Part shown: one piece after another, positions 37,466-50,516 of the stretch
How the letters are laid out: each line of letters opens with the position of its first letter
Position numbering within the stretch: position 1 is the first letter of the stretch
Source: Plantago major
Taxonomy: Eukaryota > Streptophyta > Magnoliopsida > Lamiales > Plantaginaceae
DNA: 64,000 bases
Assembly (NCBI GenBank): GCA_026545765.1
Contig: JAIFAC010000212.1
Location: forward strand, 80,326-144,325
Reading direction: 5' to 3'
Made by a program: the position numbers and the translations under genes
Notes under the pieces: model-generated
What the model saw: the letters and a program-made list of their open reading frames with translations, nothing else
The model's database searches: none
What the model was told of the DNA's origin: nothing

Positions 37466-40400
37466 GTGTTGTTTAAATCTCAAATTGACTTCTTCGTTTG
37501 TAATTATCACTCTCCCATTATTGTTTTATTTAACTCCCGAGTAGAATTTTATACTTGTTGTTTATCCCAATCCATATGTGCGTTGATTAATTCTCAAGTA
37601 GTGTTCTTCGTTTGTGATACTCTTACTCCTTCTCTGTATTGTTTAAATCTCGAATAGACTTCTTTGTTTGACATTATCCCACCTCCTGTATTGTTTAAAT
37701 CTCAAATTGCCTTCTCCGTTTGTAATTATCCCACTCCTTTATTGTGTTGTTTAACTCTCGAGTAGAATTTTACATTGTTGTTTATCCCACTCCTTATGTG
37801 TGTTCTTCAACTCTTAAGTAGTGTTCTTCGTTTGTGATACTCTTACTCCTTCTGTGTATTGTTTAAATCTCGAATAGACATCTTTGTTTGACATCATCCC
37901 ACTCCTTTAGTGTGTTGTTGTGTATTGTTTAAATCTCGAATAGACTTCTTTGTTTGACATTATCCCACTCCTTTAGTGTGTTGTTTATCTCTCGAGTAGA
38001 GTTATTCGTTTGTTGTTCATCCGTCTCCAAAGTTTGTTGTTTTTATCTCTCAATTAGAGTTGTTCGTTTGTTTTTTATACAACAACTTTTGTGTTTTGTT
38101 TAACTCTCAAGTAGAGTTCTTCGTTCGTTATTTTATTACTCTGCTTGTGTGTTGTTTAAATCTCAAATTGACTTCTTCGCTTGTAATTATCTCTCCCATT
38201 ATTGTTTTATTTAACTCCCGAGTAGAATTTTATACATGTTGTTTATCCCAATCCATATGTGCGTTGATTAATTCTCAAGTAGTGTTCTTCGTTTGTGATA
38301 CTCTCACTCCTTCTGTGTATTGTTTAAATCTCGAATAGACTTCTTTGTTTGACATTATCCCACTCCTTCTGTGTATTGTTTAAATCTCAAATTGCCTTCT
38401 CCATTTGTAATTATCCCACTCCTTTATTGTGTTGTTTAACTCTCGAGTAGAATTTTACATTGTTGTTTATCCCACTCCTTATGTGTGTTCTTCAACTATT
38501 AAGTAGTGTTCTTCGTTTGTGATACTCTTACTCCTTCTGTGTATTGTTTAAATCTCGAATAGACATCTTTGTTTGACATCATCCCACTCCTTTAGTGTGT
38601 TGTTGTGTATTGATTAAATCTCGAATAGACTTCTTTGTTTGACATTATCCCACTCCTTTAGTGTGTTGTTTATCTCTCGAGTAGAGTTATTCGTTTGTTG
38701 TTCATCCGTCTCCAAAGTTTGTTGTTTTTATCTCTCAAATAGAGTTGTTCTAATGTGTATTATTCAACACCTTTTGTGTTTTGTTTAACTCTCAAGTAGA
38801 GTTCTTCGTTCGTTATTTTATTACTCCGCTTGTGTGTTGTTTAAATCTCAAATTGACTTCTTCGTTTGTAATTATCACTCTCCCATTATTGTTTTATTTA
38901 ACTCCCGAGTAGAATTTTATACTTGTTGTTTATCCCAATCCATATGTGCGTTGATTAATTCTCAAGTAGTGTTCTTCGTTTGTGATACTCTTACTCCTTC
39001 TGTGTATTGTTTAAATCTCGAATAGACTTCTTTGTTTGACATTATCCCACTCCTTTAGTGTGTTGTTTAAATCTCAAATTGCTTTCTCCGTTTGTAATTA
39101 TCCCACTCCTTTATTGTGTTGTTTAACTCTCGAGTAGAATTTTACATTGTTGTTTATCCCACTCCTTATGTGTGTTCTTCAACTCTTAAGTAGTGTTCTT
39201 CGTTTGTGATACTCTTACTCCTTCTGTGTATTGTTTAAATCTCGAATAGACATCTTTGTTTGACATCATCCCACTCCTTTAGTGTGTTGTTGTGTATTGT
39301 TTAAATCTCGAATAGACTTCTTTGTTTGACATTATCCCACTCCTTTAGTGTGTTGTTTATCTCTCGAGTAGAGTTATTCGTTTGTTGTTCATCCGTCTCC
39401 AAAGTTTGTTGTTTTTATCTCTCAATTAGAGTTGTTCGTTTGTTTTTTATTCAACACCTTTTGTGTTTTGTTTAACTCTCAAGTAGAGTTCTTCGTTCGT
39501 TATTTTATTACTCCGCTTGTGTGTTGTTTAAATCTCAAATTGACTTCTTCGTTTGTAATTATCTCTCTCCCATTATTGTTTTATTTAGCTTCCGAGTAGA
39601 ATTTTATACTTGTTGTTTATCCCAATCCATATATGTGTTGATTAATTCTCAAGTAGTGTTCTTCGTTTGTGATACTCTTACTCCTTCTGTTTATTGTTTA
39701 AATCTCGAATAGACTTCTTTGTTTGACATTATCCCAGTCCTTCGTGTATTGTTTAAATCTCAAATTGCCTTCTCCGCTTGTAATTATCCCACCTTTATTG
39801 TGTTGTTTAACTCTCGGTAGAATTTTACATTGTTGTTTATCCCACTCTTATGTGTGTTCTTCAACTCTTAAGTAGTGTTCTTCGTTTGTGATACTCTTAC
39901 TCCTTCATGTATTGTTTAAATCTCGAATAGACATCTTTGTTTGACATCATCCCACCTTTTAGTGTGTTGTTGTGTATTGTTTAAATCTCGAATAGACTTC
40001 TTTGTTTGACATAATCCCACTCCTTTAGTGTGTTGTTTATATCTCCAGTAGAGTTATTAGAATGATGTTCATACGTCTCCAAATTTTGTTGTTTTGATCT
40101 CTCAATTAGAGTTGTTCGTTTGTTTTTTATTCAATACCTTTTGTGTTTTGTTTAACTCTCAAGTAGAGTTCTTCGTTCGTTATTTTATTACTCCGCTTGT
40201 GTGTTGTTTAAATCTCAAATTGACTTGTTCGTTTGTAATTATCTTTCTCCCATTATTGTTTTATTTACCTCCCGAGTAGAATTTTATACTTGTTGTTTAT
40301 CCCAATCCATATGTGTGTTGATTAATTCTCAAGTAGTGTTCTTCGTTTGTGATACTCTTACTCCTTCTGTGTATTGTTTAAATCTCTAATAGAATTCTTT

Positions 40401-43400
40401 GTTTGACATTATCCCAGTCCTTCAGTTTATTGTTTAAATCTCAAATTGCCTTCTCCGTTTGTAATTATCCCACTCCTTTATTGTGTTGTTTAACTCTCGA
40501 GTAGAATTTTACATTGTTGTTTATCCCACTCCTTATGTGTGTTCTTCAACTCTTAAGTAGTGTTCTTCGTTTGTGATACTCTTACTCCTTCTGTGTATTG
40601 TTTAAATCTCGAATAGACATCTTTGTTTGACATCATCCCACTCCTTTAGTGTGTTGTTGTGTATTGTTTAAATCTCGAATAGACTTCTTTGTTTGACATT
40701 ATCCCACTCCTTTAGTGTGTTGTTTATCTCTCGAGTAGAGTTATTCGTTTGTTGTTCATCCGTTTCCAAAGTTTGTTTTTTTTTATCTCTCAATTAGAGT
40801 TGTTCGTTTGTTTTTTATTCAACACCTTTTGTGTTTTGTTTAACTCTCAAGTAGAGTTCTTCGTTCGTTATTTTATTACTCCGCTTGTGTGTTGTTTAAA
40901 TCTCAAATTGACTTCTTCGTTTGTAATTATCACTCTCCCATTATTGTTTTATTTAACTCCAGAGTAGAATTTTATACTTGTTGTTTATCCCAATCCATAT
41001 GTGCGTTGATTAATTCTCATGTAGTGTTCTTCTGTTTTGATAATCTTACTCCTTGTCTGTATTGTTTAAATCTCGCATAGACTTCTTTTTTTGACATTAT
41101 CCCACTCCTTTTGTGTATTGTTTAATTCTCAAATTGCCTTCTCCGTTTGTAATTATCCCACTCCTTTATTGTGTTGTTTAACTCTCGAGTAGAATTTTAC
41201 ATTTGTTGTTTATCCCACTCCTTATGTGTGTTCTTCAACTCTTAAGTAGTGTTCTTCGTTTGTGATACTCTTACTCCTTCTATGTATTTTTTAAATCTCT
41301 ATTAGACATATTTGTTTGACATCATCCCACTCCTTTAGTGTGTTGTTGTGTATTGTTTAAATGTCGAATAGACTTCTTTGTTTGACATTATCCCACCTTT
41401 TAGTGTGTTGTTTATCTCTCGAGTAGAGTTATTCGCTTGTTGTTCATCCGTCTCCAAAGTTTGTTGTTTTTATCTCTCAATTAGAGTTGTTCGTTTGTTT
41501 TTATTCAACACCTTTTGTGTTTTGTTTAACTCTCAAGTAGAGTTCTTCGCTCGTTATTTTATTACTCCGCTTGTGTGTTGTTTAAATCTCAAATTGACTT
41601 CTTCGCTTGTAATTATCTCTCCCATTATTGTTTTATTTAACTCCCGAGTAGAATTTTATACTTGTTGTTTATCCCAATCCATATGTGTTGATTAATTCTC
41701 AAGTAGTGTTCTTCGTTTGTGATACTCTTACTCCATCTCCGTATTGTTTAAATCTCGAATAGACTTCTTTGTTTGACATTATCCCACTTCTGGTATTGTT
41801 TAAGTCTCAAATTGCCTTCTCCGTTTGTAACTATCCCACTCCTTTATTGTGTTGTTTAACTCTCGAGTAGAATTTTACATTGTTGTTTATCCCACTCCTT
41901 ATGTGTGTTCTTCAACTCTTAAGTAGTGTTCTTCGTTTGTGATACTCTTACTCCTTCTGTGTATTGTTTAAATCTCGAATAGACATCTTTGTTTGACATC
42001 ATCCCACTCCTTTAGTGTGTTGTTGTGTATTGTTTAAATCTCGAATAGACTTCTTTGTTTGACATTATCCCACTCCTTTAGTGTGTTGTTTATCCCTCGA
42101 GTAGAGTTATTCGTTTGTTGTTCATCCGTCTCCAAAGTTTGTTGTTTTTATCTCTCAATTAGAGTTGTTCGTTTGTTTTTTATTCAACACCTTTTGTGTT
42201 TTGTTTAACTCTCAAGTAGAGTTCTTCGTTCGTTATTTTATTACTCCGCTTGTGTGTTGTTTAAATCTCAAATTGACTTCTTCGTTTGTAATTATCACTC
42301 TCCCATTATTGTTTTATTTAACTCCCGAGTAGAATTTTATACTTGTTGTTTATCCCAATCCATATGTGCGTTGATTAATTCTCAAGTAGTGTTCTTCGTT
42401 TGTGATACTCTTACTCCATCTCTGTATTGTTTAAATCTCGAATAGACTTCTTTGTTTGACATTATCCCACTCCTTCTGTGTATTGTTTAAATCTCAAATT
42501 GCCTTCTCCGTTTGTAATTATCCCACTCCTTTATTGTGTTGTTTAACTCTCGAGTAGAATTTTACATTGTTGTTTATCCCACTCCTTATGTGTGTTCTTC
42601 AACTCTTAAGTAGTGTTCTTCGTTTGTGATACTCTTACTCCTTCTGTGTATTGTTTAAATCTCGAATAGACATCTTTGTTTGACATCATCCCACTCCTTT
42701 AGTGTGTTGTTGTGTATTGTTTAAATCTCGAATAGACTTCTTTGTTTGACATTATCCCACTCCTTTAGTGTGTTGTTTATCTCTCGAGTAGAGTTATTCG
42801 TTTGTTGTTCATCCGTCTCCAAAGTTTGTTGTTTTTATCTCTCAATTAGAGTTGTTCGTTTGTTTTTTATTCAACACCTTTTGTGTTTTGTTTAACTCTC
42901 AAGTAGAGTTCTTCGTTCGTTATTTTATTACTCCGCTTGTGTGTTGTTTAAATCTCAAATTGACTTCTTCGTTTGTAATTATCACTCTCCCATTATTGTT
43001 TTATTTAACTCCCGAGTAGAATTTTATACTTGTTGTTTATCCCAATCCATATGTGCGTTGATTAATTCTCAAGTAGTGTTCTTCGTTTGTGATACTCTTA
43101 CTCCTTCTGTGTATTGTTTAAATCTCGAATAGACTTCTTTGTTTGACATTATCCCACTCCTCCTGTGTGTTGTTTAAATCTCAAATTGCCTTCTCCGTTT
43201 GTAATTATCCCACTCCTTTATTGTGTTGTTTAACTCTCGAGTAGAATTTTACATTGTTGTTTATCCCACTCCTTATGTGTGTTCTTCAACTCTTAAGTAG
43301 TGTTCTTCGTTTGTGATACTCTTACTCCTTCTGTGTATTGTTTAAATCTCGAATAGACATCTTTGTTTGACATCATCCCACTCCTTTAGTGTGTTGTTGT

Positions 43401-46400
43401 GTATTGTTTAAATCTCGAATAGACTTCTTTGTTTGACATTATCCCACTCCTTTAGTGTGTTGTTTATCTCTCGAGTAGAGTTATTCGTTTGTTGTTCATC
43501 CGTCTCCAAAGTTTGTTGTTTTTATCTCTCAATTAGAGTTGTTCGTTTGTTTTTTATTCAACACCTTTTGTGTTTTGTTTAACTCTCAAGTAGAGTTCTT
43601 CGCTCGTTATTTTATTACTCAGTGTGTTGTTTAAATCTCAAATTGACTTCTCCGTTTGTAATTATCTCTCTCCCATTATTGTTTTATTTAACTCCCGAGA
43701 AGAATTTTATACGTGTTGTTTATCCCAATCCATATGTGCCTTGATTAATTCTCAAGTAGTGTTCTTCGTTTATGATACTCTTACTCCAGTGTATTTTTTA
43801 AATCTCGAATAGACTTCTTTGTTTGACATTATCCCACTCCTCCTGTGTGTTGTTTAAATCTCAAATTGCCTTCTCCGTTTGTAACTATCCCACTCCTTTA
43901 TTGTGTTGTTTAACTCTCGAGTAGAATTTTACATTGTTGTTTATCCCACTCCTTATGTGTGTTCTTCAACTCTTAAGTAGTGTTCTTCGTTTGTGATACT
44001 CTTACTCCTTCTGTGTATTGTTTAAATCTCGAATAGACATCTTTGTTTGACATTATCCCACTCCTTTAGTGTGTTGTTGTGTATTGTTTAAATCTCGAAT
44101 AGACTTCTTTGTTTGACATTATCCCACTCCTTTAGTGTGTTGTTTATCTCTCGAGTAGAGTTATTCGTTTGTTGTTCATCCGTCTCCAAAGTTTGTTGTT
44201 TTATCTCTCAATTAGAGTTGTTCGTTTGTTGTTTATTCAACACCTTTTGTGTTTTGTTTAACTCTCAAGTGGAGTTCTTCGTTCGTTATTTTATTACTCC
44301 GCTTGTGTGTTGTTTAAATCTCAAATCGACTTCTTCGTTTGTAATTATCTCTCTCCCATTATTGTTTTATTTAACTCCCGAGTAGAATTTTATACTTGTT
44401 GTTTATCCCAATCCATATGTGCGTTGATTAATTCTCAAGTAGTGTTCTTCGTTTGTGATACTCTTACTCCTTCTCTGTATTGTTTAAATCTCGAATAGAC
44501 TTCTTTGTTTGACATTATCCCACTCCTTCTGTGTATTGTTTAAATCTCAAATTGCCTTCTCCGTTTGTAATTATCCCACTCCTTTATTGTGTTGTTTAAC
44601 TCTCGAGTAGAATTTTACATTGTTGTTTATCCCACTCCTTATGTGTGTTCTTCAACTCTTAAGTAGTGTTCTTCGTTTGTGATACTCTTACTCCTTCTGT
44701 GTATTGTTTAAATCTCGAATAGACATCTTTGTTTGACATCATCCCACTCCTTTAGTGTGTTGTTGTGTATTGTTTAAATCTCGAATAGACTTCTTTGTTT
44801 GACATTATCCCACTCCTTTAGTGTGTTGTTTATCTCTCGAGTAGAGTTATTCGTTTGTTGTTCATCCGTCTCCAAAGTTTGTTGTTTTTATCTCTCAATT
44901 AGAGTTGTTCGTTTGTTTTTTATTCAACACCTTTTGTGTTTTATTTAACTCTCAAGTAGAGTTCTTCGTTCGTTATTTTATTACTCTGCTTGTGTGTTGT
45001 TTAAATCTCAAATTGACTTCTTCGTTTGTAATTATCACTCTCCCATTATTGTTTTATTTAACTCCAGAGTAGAATTTTATACTTGTTGTTTATCCCAATC
45101 CATATGTGCGTTGATTAATTCTCAAGTAGTGTTCTTCGTATGTGATAATCTTACTCCTTCTGTGTATTGTTTAAATATCGAATAGAATTCATTGTTTGAC
45201 ATTATCCCACCTCCCGTGTATTGTTTAAATCTCAAATTGCCTTCTCCGTTTGTAATTATCCCACTCCTTTATTGTGTTGTTTAACTCTCGAGTAGAATTT
45301 TACATTGTTGTTTATCCCACTCCTTATGTGTGTTCTTCAACTCTTAAGTAGTGTTCTTCGTTTGTGATACTCTTACTCCTTCTGTGTATTGTTTAAATCT
45401 CGAATAGACATCTTTGTTTGACATCATCCCACTCCTTTAGTGTGTTGTTGTGTATTGTTTAAATCTCGAATAGACTTCTTTGTTTGACATTATCCCACTC
45501 CTTTAGTGTGTTGTTTATCTCTCGAGTAGAGTTATTCGTTTGTTGTTCATCCGTCTCCAAAGTTTGTTGTTTTTATCTCTCAATTAGAGTTGTTCGTTTG
45601 TTGTTTATTCAACACCTTTTGTGTTTTGTTTAACTCTCAAGTAGAGTTCTTCGTTCGTTATTTTATTACTCCGCTTGTGTGTTGTTTAAATCTCAAATTG
45701 ACTTCTTCGTTTGTAATTATCACTCTCCCATTATTGTTTTATTTAACTCCCGAGTAGAATTTTATACTTGTTGTTTATCCCAATCCATATGTGCGTTGAT
45801 TAATTCTCAAGTAGTGTTCTTCGTTTGTGATACTCTTACTCCTTCTCTGTATTGTTTAAATCTCGAATAGACTTCTTTGTTTGACATTATCCCAGTCCTT
45901 CTGTGTATTGTTTAAATCTCAAATTGCCTTCTCCGTTTGTAATTATCCCACTCCTTTATTGTGTTGTTTAACTCTCGAGTAGAATTTTACATTGTTGTTT
46001 ATCCCACTCCTTATGTGTGTTCTTCAACTCTTAAGTAGTGTTCTTCGTTTGTGATACTCTTACTCCTTCTGTGTATTGTTTAAATCTCGAATAGACATCT
46101 TTGTTTGACATCATCCCACTCCTTTAGTGTGTTGTTGTGTATTGTTTAAATCTCGAATAGACTTCTTTGTTTGACATTATCCCACTCCTTTAGTGTGTTG
46201 TTTATCTCTCGAGTAGAGTTATTCGTTTGTTGTTCATCCGTCTCCAAAGTTTGTTGTTTTTATCTCTCAATTAGAGTTGTTCGTTTGTTTTTTATTCAAC
46301 ACCTTTTGTGTTTTGTTTAACTCTCAAGTAGAGTTCTTCGTTCGTTATTTTATTACTCCGCTTGTGTGTTGTTTAAATCTCAAATTGACTTCTTCGTTTG

Positions 46401-49400
46401 TAATTATCACTCTCCCATTATTGTTTTATTTAACTCCCGAGTAGAATTTTATACTTGTTGTTTATCCCAATCCATATGTGCGTTGATTAATTCTCAAGTA
46501 GTGTTCTTCGTTTGTGATACTCTTACTCCATCTCTGTATTGTTTAAATCTCGAATAGACTTCTTTGTTTGACATTATCCCACTCCTTCTGTGTATTGTTT
46601 AAATCTCAAATTGCCTTCTCCGTTTGTAATTATCCCACTCCTTTATTGTGTTGTTTAACTCTCGAGTAGAATTTTACATTGTTGTTTATCCCACTCCTTA
46701 TGTGTGTTCTTCAACTCTTAAGTAGTGTTCTTCGTTTGTGATACTCTTACTCCTTCTGTGTATTGTTTAAATCTCGAATAGACATCTTTGTTTGACATCA
46801 TCCCACTCCTTTAGTGTGTTGTTGTGTATTGTTTAAATCTCGAATAGACTTCTTTGTTTGACATTATCCCACTCCTTTAGTGTGTTGTTTATTCCTCGAG
46901 TAGAGTTATTCGTTTGTTGTTCATCCGTCTCCAAAGTTTGTTGTTTTTATCTCTCAATTAGAGTTGTTCGTTTGTTGTTTATTCAACACCTTTTGTGTTT
47001 TGTTTAACTCTCAAGTAGAGTTCTTCGTTCGTTATTTTATTACTCCCCTTGTGTGTTGTTTAAATCTCAAATTGACTTCTTCGTTTGTAATTGTCTCTCT
47101 CCCATTATTGTTTTATTTAACTCCCGAGTAGAATTTTATACTTGTTGTTTATCCCAATCCATATGTGCGTTGATTAATTCTCAAGTAGTGTTCTTCGTTT
47201 GTGATACTCTCTTACTCCTCTGTATTGTTTAAATCTCGAATAGACTTCTTTGTTTGACATTATCCCAGTCCTTCTGTGTATTGTTTAAATCTCAAATTGC
47301 CTTCTCCGTTTGTAATTATCCCACTCCTTTATTGTGTTGTTTAACTCTCGAGTAGAATTTTACATTGTTGTTTATCCCACTCCTTATGTGTGTTCTTCAA
47401 CTCTTAAGTAGTTTTCTTCGTTTGTGATACTCTTACTCCTTCTGTGTATTGTTTAAATCTCGAATAGACATCTTTGTTTGACATCATCCCACTCCTTTAG
47501 TGTGTTGTTGTGTATTGTTTAAATCTCGAATAGACTTCTTTGTTTGACATTATCCCACTCCTTTAGTGTGTTGTTTATCCCTCGAGTAGAGTTATTCGTT
47601 TGTTGTTCATCCGTCTCCAAAGTTTGTTGTTTTTATTTCTCAATTAGAGTTGTTCGTTTGTTTTTTATTCAACACCTTTTGTGTTTTGTTTAACTCTCAA
47701 GTAGAGTTCTTCGTTATTTTATTACTCTGCTTGTGTGTTGTTTAAATCTCAAATTGACTTCTTCGTTTGTAATTATCACTCTCCCATTATTGTTTTATTT
47801 AACTCCCGAGTAGAATTTTATACTTGTTGTTTATCCCAATCCATATGTGCGTTGATTAATTCTCAAGTAGTGTTCTTCGTTTGTGATACTCTTACTCCAT
47901 CTCTGTATTGTTTAAATCTCGAATAGACTTCTTTGTTTGACATTATCCCACTCCTTCTGTGTATTGTTTAAATCTCAAATTGCCTTCTCCGTTTGTAATT
48001 ATCCCACTCCTTTATTGTGTTGTTTAACTCTCGAGTAGAATTTTACATTGTTGTTTATCCCACTCCTTATGTGTGTTCTTCAACTCTTAAGTAGTGTTCT
48101 TCGTTTGTGATACTCTTACTCCTTCTATGTATTGTTTAAATCTCGAATAGACATCTTTGTTTGACATCATCCCACTCCTTTAGTGTGTTGTTGTGTATTG
48201 TTTAAATCTCGAATAGACTTCTTTGTTTGACATTATCCCACTCCTTTAGTGTGTTGTTTATTCCTCGAGTAGAGTTATTCGTTTGTTGTTCATCCGTCTC
48301 CAAAGTTTGTTGTTTTTATCTCTCAATTAGAGTTGTTCGTTTGTTTTTTATTCAACACCTTTTGTGTTTTGTTTAACTCTCAAGTAGAGTTCTTCGTTCG
48401 TTATTTTATTACTCCGCTTGTGTGTTGTTTAAATCTCAAATTGACTTCTTCGTTTGTAATTATCACTCTCCCATTATTGTTTTATTTAACTCCCGAGTAG
48501 AATTTTATACTTGTTGTTTATCCCAATCCATATGTGCGTTGATTAATTCTCAAGTAGTGTTCTTCGTTTGTGATACTCTTACTCCTTCTGTGTATTGTTT
48601 AAATCTCGAATAGACTTCTTTGTTTGACATTATCCCACTCCTCCTGTGTGTTGTTTAAATCTCAAATTGCCTTCTCCGTTTGTAACTATCCCACTCCTTT
48701 ATTGTGTTGTTTAACTCTCGAGTAGAATTTTACATTTGTTGTTTATCCCACTCCTTATGTGTGTTCTTCAACTCTTAAGTAGTGTTCTTCGTTTGTGATA
48801 CTTCTTACTCCTTCTGTGTATTGTTTAAATCTCGAATAGACTTCTTTGTTTGACATTATCCCACTCCTTTAGTGTGTTGTTGTGTATTGTTTAAATCTCG
48901 AATAGACTTCTTTGTTTGACATTATCCCACTCCTTTAGTGTGTTGTTTATCTCTCGAGTAGAGTTATTCGTTTGTTGTTCATCCGTCTCCAAAGTTTGTT
49001 GTTTTTATCTCTCAATTAGAGTTGTTCGTTTGTTTTTTATTCAACACCTTTTGTGTTTTGTTTAACTCTCAAGTAGAGTTCTTCGTTCGTTATTTTATTA
49101 CTCCGCTTGTGTGTTGTTTAAATCTCAAATTGACTTCTTCGTTTGTAATTATCACTCTCCCATTATTGTTTTATTTAACTCCCGAGTAGAATTTTATACT
49201 TGTTGTTTATCCCAATCCATATGTGCGTTCATTAATTCTCAAGTAGTGTTCTTCGTTTGTGATACTCTTACTCCATCTCTGTATTGTTTAAATCTCGAAT
49301 AGACTTCTTTGTTTGACATTATCCCACTCCTTCTGTGTATTGTTTAAATCTCAAATTGCTTTCTCCGTTTGTAATTATCCCACTCCTTTATTGTGTTGTT

Positions 49401-49797
49401 TAACTCTCGAGTAGAACTTTACATTGTTGTTTATCCCACTCCTTATGTGTGTTCTTCAACTCTTAAGTAGTGTTCTTCGTTTGTGATACTCTTACTCCTT
49501 CTGTGTATTGTTTAAATCTCGAATAGACATCTTTGTTTGACATCATCCCACTCCTTTAGTGTGTTGTTGTGTATTGTTTAAATCTCGAATAGACTTCTTT
49601 GTTTGACATTATCCCACTCCTTTAGTGTGTTGTTTATCTCTCGAGTAGAGTTATTCGTTTGTTGTTCATCCGTCTCCAAAGTTTGTTGTTTTTGTCTCTG
49701 AATTAGAGTTGTTCGTTTGTTGTTTATTCAACACCTTTTGTGTTTTGTTTAACTCTCAAGTAGAGTTCTTCGTTCGTTATTTTATTACTCCGCTTGT
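37466..49797 (+). repeat. Run of near-full-length monomers with scattered variant patches
   Basis: The phase marks are 37466, 38149, 38834, 39521, 40201, 40889, 41575, 42254, 42941, 43624, 44307, 44994, 45679, 46366, 47053, 47735, 48422 and 49111. Spacings are 679-689. Clustered substitutions occur at about 38735-38765 (GTTCTAATGTGTATTATTC), 40030-40095 (ATTAGAATGATGTTCATACG) and 41018-41055 (TTCTGTTTTGATAATC). Nothing other than satellite is present. Confidence 0.92.
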
Positions 49798-50516
49798 GTG
49801 TTGTTTAAATCTCAAATTGACTTCTCCGTTTGTAATTATCTCTCTCCCATTATTGTTTTATTTAACTCCCGAGTAGAATTTTATACTTGTTGTTTATCCG
49901 ATACTTGCTGGCAGATGGATAGGGCAAATTGGGCATTCCATATGTGTTAATTAATTCTGAAGTAGTGTTCTTCGTTTGTGATACTCTTACTCCTTCTGTG
50001 TATTGTTTAAATCTCGAATAGACTTCTTTGTTTGACATTATCCCACTCCTCCTGTGTATTGTTTAAATCTCAAATTGCCTTCTCCGTTTGTAATTATCCC
50101 ACTCCTTTATTGTGTTGTTTAACTCTCGAGTAGAATTTTACATTGTTGTTTATCCCACTCCTTATGTGTGTTCTTCAACTCTTAAGTAGTTTTCTTCGTT
50201 TGTGATACTCTTACTCCTTCTGTGTATTGTTTAAATCTCGAATAGACATCTTTGTTTGACATCATCCCACTCCTTTAGTGTGTTGTTGTGTATTGTTTAA
50301 ATCTCGAATAGACTTCTTTGTTTGACATTATCCCACTCCTTTAGTGTGTTGTTTATCTCTCGAGTAGAGTTATTCGTTTGTTGTTCATCCGTCTCCAAAG
50401 TGTATTGTTTTTATCTCTAAATTAGAGTTGTTCGTTTGTTGTTTATTCAACACCTTTTGTGTTTTGTTTAACTCTCAAGTAGAGTTCTTCGTTCGTTATT
50501 TTATTACTCCGCTTGT
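49798..50516 (+). repeat. 719-bp monomer carrying a non-satellite insertion
   Basis: Subunit 2 is interrupted at about 49900-49936. The other subunits are in order. Downstream of the insertion, subunit 3 is altered (GTGTTAATTAATTCTGAAG). Confidence 0.92.
49900..49936. other. Unique 37-bp insertion in the satellite
   Basis: Between TGTTTATCC and TTCCATATGTG, where other monomers have only CAA or its equivalent, lie about 37 bases of different composition, including TTGCTGGCAGATGGATAGGG and CAAATTGGGC. They are purine-rich and G-rich on the plus strand, unlike the satellite. This is the only clear non-satellite sequence in the direct array. The origin is not recognised; filler DNA from a break repair is one explanation. 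Confidence 0.88.
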
